DNA of 49,969 nt from an uncultured Butyrivibrio sp. (lineage in GTDB: Bacteria > Bacillota > Clostridia > Lachnospirales > Lachnospiraceae). Position numbers and translations under genes: made by a program. This document shows, in pieces, positions 1 through 6,151 of the stretch (its first letter is position 1; the number at the start of each line of letters is the position of its first letter). The notes beneath the pieces are model-generated. The model was not told the origin of the DNA. It ran no database searches and was given only the letters and a program-made list of their open reading frames with translations. The DNA lies in contig CAMNEA010000013.1 of NCBI GenBank assembly GCA_946536145.1, positions 1-49,969 of the forward strand. Reading direction: 5' to 3'.

Positions 1-2
1 GG

Positions 3-797
3 ATATCCAGCTCCACCATAAGCAATTATGAAAATGATGAGACCAAGGACTTCCAAGTCGGAACACTGAGAGCATTGGCAAATTATTATCATGTGTCACT
101 TGGGTATCTTCTTGGTCTTACAGATAACCTCACCGAGAACGGAACACCAATTGATGAGCTCCATCTCGATGATGAAACCATCCGTCTCCTAAAATCAGGC
201 AAGCTTAATAACAGGCTGCTTTGTGAAATGATAAAGCACCCTAAATTTATAAATCTCTTATCCGATATGGAAATATATGTTGACAATCATGCCGGAGCAA
301 TGATCCATGAAGTGAACAGATATGTGACAGGACTCAGAAGCCTTATTATGGAAAAGGCTGATGTCCCTGCTGATGACATTTACATGAAGACTTTTGAAAA
401 AGCCGTAATAGATGATGATGCTTACTTTGGTGATCTACTCGAGGACAGTATAAAGAGTATCGCAAGGGATATAAGAGACGATCACAAAAAGGACTGGGAC
501 ACAGGAGATGAGGAACACATCACTGATAAATACCTTGCATCAGTAAAAGAGCTCCTTGATCATGCTAATGATAATGATATCGTTCCAATTAACAATACCA
601 AAGCGCCCACAAATACGGATGAAGATGATAAGCTTACTCAGGTTGACATGGCGCAGGTCGTTGCATGGAGCAAGAAACTTGATATCAACTTCTCAAAGCT
701 AACCCCTGAAGAAACTCGTGAGCTTACTCGCCTTATTAGCAAGGGTTCACGGAATCCATTGATCCGTCAGCCTTCAAAAGGGCGCGGAAAGAAATAA
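3..797 (+). CDS. XRE-family transcriptional regulator, 5' end missing
   Basis: The reading frame is open from the left window edge, so the N-terminus lies outside; 264 codons are visible. The first residues (SSTISNYEND, then TLRALANYYHVSLGYLLGLTDN) match the last helices of a Cro/CI-type helix-turn-helix, where the serine-rich turn precedes a conserved Tyr-Glu and the 'ALANYY.VSLGYLLG' tail. This predicts a DNA-binding repressor. The remaining ~220 residues are acidic, helical and unlike a known ligand domain. A TTG at 75 could be read as a start but would cut the HTH, so I reject it. A strong hairpin terminator follows directly. XRE regulators of this kind are common on integrated elements, which fits the accessory character of this end of the window. 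Confidence 0.8.
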   Translation: MSSSTISNYENDETKDFQVGTLRALANYYHVSLGYLLGLTDNLTENGTPIDELHLDDETIRLLKSGKLNNRLLCEMIKHPKFINLLSDMEIYVDNHAGAMIHEVNRYVTGLRSLIMEKADVPADDIYMKTFEKAVIDDDAYFGDLLEDSIKSIARDIRDDHKKDWDTGDEEHITDKYLASVKELLDHANDNDIVPINNTKAPTNTDEDDKLTQVDMAQVVAWSKKLDINFSKLTPEETRELTRLISKGSRNPLIRQPSKGRGKK

Positions 798-803
798 AAA
801 AAC

Positions 804-832
804 AAAGTGTGTAAGCGAAACTTACACACTTT
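804..832 (+). terminator. Intrinsic terminator between convergent genes
   Basis: A perfect 12-bp inverted repeat (AAAGTGTGTAAG / CTTACACACTTT) with a 5-base loop starts 6 bases after the stop of the XRE gene and is followed by a T-rich run. A-rich sequence precedes the stem, so it can also end the leftward transcript arriving from the zinc-ribbon gene. Confidence 0.85.
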
Positions 833-871
833 ATTTTACATAGTCCTCTATTTATTATTCCTCATTATAAT

Positions 872-2155
872 TTATGGTCTACAGTCACCAACTTTGAATG
901 TCATAGAACCAATAGATGCTGTTCCATAAAGGGTTATCGTATCACCTTTTTTCAAGGAGGCTACATAATCCATTTGATCATTCTTAAAGAAACATTGTAC
1001 TCCGTTCAAAGAATATTTATCGCCAGTATCAAATGTAACGTATTCCTGTCCATAGAGATTTGTACCAATATCATCTACTTTTCCTGTTATCGCAACAATC
1101 TTTCCATCATACTTGTTTTTACATGCAACTTGATTCTCATTAAGTTCTTTATATACTTCAGCTGCAGTAACTGAGATAGCCTCGTCTTTATTAATCTCTG
1201 ATGTTCCAAAGACTGAATCACCTCCTGAAATTCCATCATTAGCAATTAGAGTTTCATCCAGTTCCTTTGCCACATCTCCCATGTTTTCAATATAACAATT
1301 TTCAATTATTGCCTGACCTAAGATTTTACCTGCCACTTTTCCAACTACGGTTACATAACTGCCTTCTGACAATGTACTTATATCTTGATCGGACATAAGA
1401 TAAAAATGAATCATCTTAAGATCCGATTTACCCTTCATATTTATAAATGTATTATTGTCTTCATTGGTATTTATAGCTGTGATTTCACCAGCAGTTCTAA
1501 CCCAATTATCCTCCAAATCATTCATTTCATTATGTAACGTTCTGCGACTTATAGTAAGAATCACATCTTCAGAAGGTTTTGCAATTATTTCATATGCTTT
1601 ATCAGATTCCTGGGATGTTTCACTATCTGTTGTTTCCTCTATAGACTCCTTATCATCTTCGGTTTCGGTTTTAGAATCTACTTCAACGGTGCTTATGGTA
1701 GCAGATTCTTCAACAGAATATGACTGTTCTGATTTCTGTGAGTCACTAGATCCACCAATCATGCTGCTGAATGTATATATTGTCACAATGCCCAAATACG
1801 CTGTAATTATTATTCTTAACACCATATTCTGAGGACGTTTTTTTATCCATAAAAGCGCTATTCCTATAGGTGGAAAGCACAAACACATAACAACTAAAAA
1901 CCATGTTCTTTCAGTAAGCGGTGGTTTTTGGGACGATTTATTATTCTGAGTAGCACCTTGCTGTGGTTGAACTTGTGCATAGTTATTTGATGTTGTATTG
2001 CTAGCAGCGTTTTGATATCGCGGTTGTGGTATATTGTTTATATTTTGCGTAGGTGTTGCACTAGGTGCACTATGTAACGGGCAGCCACAGTTTGGGCAAG
2101 CCGAAGCTTTATCTGATACTTCCTTTCCACATTCTGGACATTTGATTAATGACAT
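872..2155 (-). CDS. Membrane zinc-ribbon protein with OB-fold-like domains
   Basis: 427 residues. The N-terminus is a zinc ribbon with paired CPEC and CPNC motifs (Cys7, 10, 21, 24). A Gln/Asn-rich linker follows, then a hydrophobic hairpin-like membrane region at about 86-131, a Ser/Glu/Thr-rich acidic linker to about 195, and two beta-rich segments. The last (about 325-427: 'GKIVAITGKVDDIG', 'YVTFDTGD', 'LKKGDTITLYGTA') resembles the tRNA_anti-like OB-fold family; the segment around 215-290 has a similar pattern and may be a second copy. The predicted topology is a cytosolic zinc ribbon with the OB-like part outside. An AGGAGGT ribosome site lies 6 bases before the ATG. It is divergent from the small gene at 2341. 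The molecular role is unknown; similar zinc-ribbon membrane proteins are frequent in Clostridia. Confidence 0.8.
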   Translation of the reverse strand: MSLIKCPECGKEVSDKASACPNCGCPLHSAPSATPTQNINNIPQPRYQNAASNTTSNNYAQVQPQQGATQNNKSSQKPPLTERTWFLVVMCLCFPPIGIALLWIKKRPQNMVLRIIITAYLGIVTIYTFSSMIGGSSDSQKSEQSYSVEESATISTVEVDSKTETEDDKESIEETTDSETSQESDKAYEIIAKPSEDVILTISRRTLHNEMNDLEDNWVRTAGEITAINTNEDNNTFINMKGKSDLKMIHFYLMSDQDISTLSEGSYVTVVGKVAGKILGQAIIENCYIENMGDVAKELDETLIANDGISGGDSVFGTSEINKDEAISVTAAEVYKELNENQVACKNKYDGKIVAITGKVDDIGTNLYGQEYVTFDTGDKYSLNGVQCFFKNDQMDYVASLKKGDTITLYGTASIGSMTFKVGDCRP

Positions 2156-2250
2156 TTTTTACCTCCTATTAGTAATTCCAAAGCCATCACGCATTATCTT
2201 ATTTTTGTTAACTAGTATTATATTAAGCCGTCTATTATATGAACATTATC

Positions 2251-2256
2251 ATTATA
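2251..2256 (-). promoter_or_regulatory. Candidate extended -10 promoter for the zinc-ribbon gene
   Basis: Read leftward, TGCTATAAT forms an extended -10 (TGnTATAAT) about 95 bases before the start at 2155. A second TATAAT lies at 2217-2222 with a weak TGTTCA 17 bases upstream. No good -35 is visible for the first, so which one is used is uncertain. Confidence 0.35.
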
Positions 2257-2340
2257 GCACATTTGCATTACGTGTGTTGCACTTTAACAATGCAGATATC
2301 TTTATCCAATAATGTTACGATTGTTATACGGAGGTGCTTT

Positions 2341-2526
2341 ATGTCATTTCAATTAAAACATGACAAAGTTGATACAGAGAATAAATCGATTCGGTTTCCT
2401 GTTGCACTCATAGATCGAATTGAAGATGCTATAGCCAAAGCTGAAGGACAAGTTTCTTTTTCAGGCTTTGTAATACAGGCCTGTGAATATGCTCTGGATA
2501 ATATGAATAAAGAAGATACAAAATAA
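2341..2526 (+). CDS. Small ribbon-helix-helix-like protein (YlcI/YnfO-like)
   Basis: 61 residues from an ATG preceded by GGAGGTG at good spacing; the frame is open further upstream (to 2239) but that part is a hydrophobic run with no ribosome site, so the start at 2341 is preferred. The core 'NKSIRFPVALIDRIEDAIAKAEGQVSFSGFV' has the strand-helix-helix pattern of small MetJ/Arc-type DNA-binding proteins: a strand (SIRFP), an amphipathic helix, then a second helix (FSGFVIQACEYAL). Small proteins of this type in Clostridia are often labelled YlcI/YnfO-like. Likely a DNA-binding regulator, possibly autogenous. A terminator begins at the stop codon, so it is monocistronic. Confidence 0.75.
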   Translation: MSFQLKHDKVDTENKSIRFPVALIDRIEDAIAKAEGQVSFSGFVIQACEYALDNMNKEDTK

Positions 2527-2576
2527 AAAAGAACTGTAAAAAGTGCTTTTCATATAACACTCTTACAGTTCTTTTT
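2526..2576 (+). terminator. Intrinsic terminator of the small RHH-like gene
   Basis: AAAAGAACTGTAA pairs with TTACAGTTCTTTT across a 23-base loop that itself can pair (AAGTG with CACTC partly), followed by TTTTTATTC. It starts right at the stop codon. Confidence 0.8.
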
Positions 2577-2599
2577 ATTCTATTCTTATGCCCAAACCT

Positions 2600-2720
2600 T
2601 TATATCATCTTAGAATACTTAAGTGCTAGCTCAATAGCTTTTCTTATCATATCGACAATAAGGTGCTCTCCGTCTAGATTCACATCTAGATTCCCAGTCT
2701 GATCATATTGTCTTAGTATA
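2600..2720 (-). pseudogene. Decayed duplicate of the rlmD 3' end
   Basis: Translated leftward this stretch reads YDQTGNLD..., then IRKAIELALKYSKMI and a stop. The true end of rlmD (4027-4130) reads YNQTGSPD..., then EKAIEEALKHFKMI and a stop. The DNA also aligns over most of the length (shared blocks include ATCATCTTA, CTTAAG, CTCAATAGC, CTCCGTC, CAGTCTGAT). There is no start codon or ribosome site, so it is a fragment. It lies in the same orientation as rlmD, 1.3 kb away, with the broken CHAT gene between. It could be a displaced 3' end left by integration at rlmD, or a relic of another gene that carried the same C-terminal domain. Confidence 0.7.
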
Positions 2721-2761
2721 AATTGAACTGTATAATCAAAAAATAGGAAGAAGGTGATCCT

Positions 2762-3817
2762 TTGTCTCAACTCGACACATACAGAAATACTTTGTTAAAG
2801 AAGCAGGAAGATATATCAAAACTGAATCAAGATATGGCAAAAGAACAGGCCAAAATTGCACCGCTACAAAAGAAAATTATATCAGCCAAGGGTGCTATCA
2901 GCCGAACCAAAAGCCAATCTACCATAAAATCCAAACTCAACGAGATAGAACGGGCCGAAAAATCGATCTCAGATATTCTGAAAAAATGCGGCGAAATCCA
3001 AAAAAAAATCGCCCAAAAAGAAAAAGAGCGATCTACTGCTGAGAAAAATTTCAGGAACGAGGAAGCTAAGGTGAACAAAAAGCAAATGGAAGCAGAGAAA
3101 AAACGCCAGCAGGATGCAATTCGCCAAGTATCCGCATTTGAGCATTCATTAAAGGAATACGAAAGCATTCAATCGCATATGCAATTGGAAATCGAGCGGT
3201 TAAAAGCTATACCTGAAAAAATCACGGTTTTATTTCTCGCTGCAAACCCAAAAGTTAAACCTAAGCTTTCACTTGACGAAGAAGCACGTTCCATTCAGCA
3301 AAAAATCCGCCTATCCGAATATCGTGAAGCGATTCATTTCGAAAGTCGATGGGCTACCCGTGCATCAGATATATTACAGGCAATTAATGAAACAAATCCA
3401 ACAATCGTTCATTTTAGTGGACACGGCACACCGTCAGGAGAACTTGCTTTATTGAATCCTGACGGAAGTCCAAAGGCTGTTTCAAAAGAAGCAATTACAT
3501 CGGCTATGTCAACTGCATCTGATACTATACGTTTGGTTATTTTTAATGCTTGCTTTTCGGACAAACAAGCAAAAAACGTTGTAAAATACATTGAAGCAGC
3601 AATAGGCATGTCAGATTCCATAAGAGATGATACAGCTTGCACGTTTGCTGCACAGTTATATTCATCCATAGGTTTTGGACTTTCACTACAAGTTTCATTT
3701 AATCAAGCTATAGCTGAGTAGAAATTAGAAGATATTCCTGGTGATAATATACCTCAGCTTTATGCCCGTGATGATTAAGATTTAAATGATTTGATTCTTG
3801 TTCGTCCAGAAGTTTAA
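2762..3817 (+). pseudogene. CHAT-domain (caspase-like) protein, C-terminus broken by two stops
   Basis: The open part is 319 residues (2762-3721) from a TTG start with an AGGAAGAAGGTGAT ribosome site. Residues 1-150 are a Lys/Glu/Gln-rich coiled coil. Residues 153-319 are a CHAT domain: strand ITVLFLAANP, the catalytic His motif VHFSGHG (His221) and the catalytic Cys motif FNACFS (Cys264). CHAT proteases are caspase relatives often used in bacterial defence or signalling. After TAG at 3719 the same frame continues with recognisable CHAT C-terminal sequence (LEDIPGDNIPQLYARDD), a TAA at 3776, then DLNDLILVRPEV and a final TAA at 3815. The catalytic pair is intact but the last ~32 residues are lost, so I call it a decaying gene. 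No substrate gene is visible next to it. Confidence 0.75.
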
Positions 3818-3821
3818 TGTT

Positions 3822-3856
3822 AAAATCCGTCACAATAAAATAGGTGGCGGATTTTT
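3822..3856 (+). terminator. Intrinsic terminator after the CHAT gene
   Basis: AAAATCCGTCAC pairs with GTGGCGGATTTT (one G-T pair) across a 10-base loop and runs into a T-tract. Its position 4 bases after the ancestral stop at 3815 supports that stop as the original gene end. Confidence 0.8.
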
Positions 3857-3970
3857 CTGGTATTATATCACTAACCAAAGCCGAGCCATTTTATCAATAC
3901 TATATAATAAAAAGCTTTCCTTTATGCATATGGTCTCAGAATCAGAGCAAGAATGACTTATTACAACAAT

Positions 3971-4004
3971 AAAAAAGCGATATACAACTAATGTACATCG
4001 CTTT
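3971..4004 (-). terminator. Intrinsic terminator of rlmD
   Basis: Leftward, GAAAGCGATGTAC pairs with GTATATCGCTTT (one bulge) and is followed by TTTTTTATTG. It lies about 23 bases beyond the rlmD stop. The remaining bases 3857-3970 hold nothing I can identify. Confidence 0.8.
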
Positions 4005-4026
4005 CATTTTTGTTTTCTTTTGTCTC

Positions 4027-5703
4027 TTAAATCATCTTAAAATGCTTAAGCGCTTCCTCAATAGCCTTTTCCTTATCAGGAGGACACTGAGGCTGCTTTC
4101 CGTCCGGACTTCCTGTCTGATTATAATTCTCACGCTCAAGAATTCCGTGTTTTCTCTTTACCTGAGCGATATAGAGATTGGTTACGCTGAACTCGTAATT
4201 ATTCTCAACCCATTCTCTGATCTTATTGTAGGTGGCTTTTGCTTCGGCACTGGTAATTCTCAAGTCATTCATAGCCACTTCTACTTCAACATGATTCTTA
4301 GCTCCTTGGAGTTTGGACAATAAGCATACAGTCTCCACATGGCTCGTCCAGGGGAACTGATCTACGGCAACGGCTCGTGTCATCTGATAGCCACTCTCCT
4401 GAAGTATCTCAAGGTCCCTTGCAAGAGAAGTAGGCTTGCATGATACATAGATCATGTAGCGTACACCGTAGCTGATGATCTTCTGAAGAGCCTTGGGATT
4501 GATGCCGTCCCTTGGCGGATCAAGGATGATCAGGTCAGGCTTTACCTCAATCTCATCGAGGACTTTCAGGACATCGCCCACGATGAACTCACAGTTTTCG
4601 AGGTTGTTGAGTCTGGCATTTTCCCTTGCAGCCTGAACTGCCTCCTCAACGATCTCGACACCGATAACTTTGTTGGCGATCGGCGCAAGGAGCTGCGCTA
4701 TCGTTCCGGTGCCTGAGTATAGGTCATAGATGATCTCGTCTTCACTTATCTTCTTCTGATCAAAGAGGCTCTTTATATATCCTCTTATGGTGGTATACAG
4801 AACTTCCGCGCTCAGACTGTTGGTCTGGAAGAACGAGAACGGCGTTATCCTGAACTTAAGTCCCAACAGATACTCGTAAAAATAATCCTGTCCAAAGAGG
4901 ATCTCTGTTCCCTCGTCGATGACAGCATCCGCGGGACTGTCATTTCTTGTGTGAAGGATCCCGGATATTCTGCCTGTCAGGCTGAGAGATAACAGCGCTT
5001 TCCTGTAGCCTGAAAGGTCGTGCTCCTCCTGTGTTGTGGTCACAAGATCAATCAGGATCTCCCCTGTTCGGACAGCCTTGCGCACCAGAAGGTGCCTGAG
5101 ATATCCGGTCTGTTTCATCCTGTGGTAAAAAGAGATCTCTCCCCTCTGATACATTGGCGAAAAATAATCCAGAGTCGCGGAAAGAATGGACTTGTAGTCA
5201 TCGTCCACTATCCTGCAGCCTGTGACTGTTACAATGTCATAAAAACTGCCCCTTTTGTGCATACCAAGACAAAGGGGGCCACCCATCACTTCGTCGCCGA
5301 AGGAAAATTCCATTTTATTTCTGTACGCAAACCTAACAGGGCTGGTCTTGATACCCTCCCATGTAAATCTGCAATCCTGCCTGGCAAGCGCCGGCTTAAG
5401 GATCTTTTTGACCTGCTGCTCCTTGAGCCCCAGTTCCTTGACATAAGGCATAGTGAGGTAGCTGCAGCCGCCGCATTTACCGAAGTGAATGCAGGGACTC
5501 TCGACAGCATCCTTGGGTTCCTCAAGCACCTCAACAAGCCTGCCCTCGGCCCTGTCCTTCCTCACCTTCTGGATCTGCACGGATACCTTCTGATCAGGGA
5601 GGACGCCTTTGACCAGCACCCTCCCTTCCTTGGTATCAACTATTCCTTTATTTGGGAATTCCACAGAAGTTACAATTCCCTCAATGATATCTTTCTTCTT
5701 CAC
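4027..5703 (-). CDS. rlmD: 23S rRNA (uracil-5-)-methyltransferase, RlmD/RlmCD (RumA) family
   Basis: 558 residues from a GTG. Methylates C5 of a uridine in 23S rRNA using S-adenosylmethionine. Residues 3-60 are a TRAM RNA-binding domain. Four cysteines of the [4Fe-4S] site are present (Cys71, 77, 80 and 163). The methyltransferase part carries DLYSGTG (327-333), the catalytic loop LDPPRDG (394-400) and the nucleophile in YVSCKP (Cys422), then SHVETV. The family normally ends near residue 465; here ~93 extra residues follow ('TSAEAKATYNKI', 'NLYIAQVKRKHG', 'QPQCPPDKEKAIEEALKHF'), an extension I associate with Clostridia. A piece of the same extension is found decayed at 2600-2720. A GGAGAAGG lies 12 bases before the GTG. 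The gene follows the 88-residue membrane protein by 50 bases and probably shares its promoter. Confidence 0.93.
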   Translation of the reverse strand: MKKKDIIEGIVTSVEFPNKGIVDTKEGRVLVKGVLPDQKVSVQIQKVRKDRAEGRLVEVLEEPKDAVESPCIHFGKCGGCSYLTMPYVKELGLKEQQVKKILKPALARQDCRFTWEGIKTSPVRFAYRNKMEFSFGDEVMGGPLCLGMHKRGSFYDIVTVTGCRIVDDDYKSILSATLDYFSPMYQRGEISFYHRMKQTGYLRHLLVRKAVRTGEILIDLVTTTQEEHDLSGYRKALLSLSLTGRISGILHTRNDSPADAVIDEGTEILFGQDYFYEYLLGLKFRITPFSFFQTNSLSAEVLYTTIRGYIKSLFDQKKISEDEIIYDLYSGTGTIAQLLAPIANKVIGVEIVEEAVQAARENARLNNLENCEFIVGDVLKVLDEIEVKPDLIILDPPRDGINPKALQKIISYGVRYMIYVSCKPTSLARDLEILQESGYQMTRAVAVDQFPWTSHVETVCLLSKLQGAKNHVEVEVAMNDLRITSAEAKATYNKIREWVENNYEFSVTNLYIAQVKRKHGILERENYNQTGSPDGKQPQCPPDKEKAIEEALKHFKMI

Positions 5704-5753
5704 AAGACTATTCAGCCTTCTCCAAGCTGCCTTTCAACTTACTTTACTACTCT

Positions 5754-6020
5754 TCAGCCTTCTTTTGCGAAATCCTCATCCTCGAAATCGTCTTCGAAGT
5801 CATCGAAATCGTCATCGTAGTAGTCATCTTCAAATTCCGGTGTCATGTAGCGGTAAACGAGGAATGAAATGCAGGCAACTGCTGCGATAGCCCCGATCAC
5901 TGCAAGGATCCATAAAATCACATTGGAAGGCTTTCTGGCATTGGCTGCCTCTCTCTTGTCCAAAAGCTCATTGATACGTGTCATCTCGATAATGTCATCA
6001 ATTCTTGATTTTGCTCCCAT
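5754..6020 (-). CDS. Small single-pass membrane protein with acidic tail
   Basis: 88 residues, ATG with GGAGGG 8 bases upstream. Order: a charged amphipathic N-terminus (1-30), one transmembrane helix (about 34-57, VILWILAVIGAIAAVACISF), then a tail made almost only of Asp, Glu, Phe and Tyr (about 61-84). Small proteins of this design are widespread in Lachnospiraceae and otherwise uncharacterised; the tail could bind cations or a basic partner, but that is inference. It sits between pcrA and rlmD and is likely transcribed with rlmD from the extended -10 at 6122. Confidence 0.8.
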   Translation of the reverse strand: MGAKSRIDDIIEMTRINELLDKREAANARKPSNVILWILAVIGAIAAVACISFLVYRYMTPEFEDDYYDDDFDDFEDDFEDEDFAKEG

Positions 6021-6121
6021 TTGTAATCCCTCCGTGATGTATGTATTTTTTGCTATATGGGATTCAGGTCATAAACAGCGCGTCGCTTCAGCTATCTACA
6101 ATTGGAATCCCTATATGAAAC

Positions 6122-6127
6122 ATTATA
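6122..6127 (-). promoter_or_regulatory. Candidate extended -10 promoter for the small membrane protein-rlmD unit
   Basis: Leftward TGTTATAAT is a full extended -10, with TSS expected near 6115, about 95 bases before the ATG at 6020. No convincing -35 is seen. The leader contains an inverted repeat (GGGATTC at 6059-6065 with GAATCCC at 6103-6109) that could fold the 5' untranslated region. Confidence 0.45.
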
Positions 6128-6151
6128 ACATGATATATGCCCTGAAAAATC

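Noticed and set aside
75-797. XRE gene starting at TTG 75
   Set aside because: The frame is open to the window edge and the codons before 75 encode the conserved HTH tail, so the start is outside.
2762-3817. Programmed stop-codon readthrough in the CHAT gene
   Set aside because: Two different stops lie 57 bases apart with no visible stimulating structure; inactivation is simpler.
5020-5820. Rightward 266-codon frame opposite rlmD
   Set aside because: It is fully antisense to rlmD and the small membrane protein, with no recognisable domain or ribosome site.
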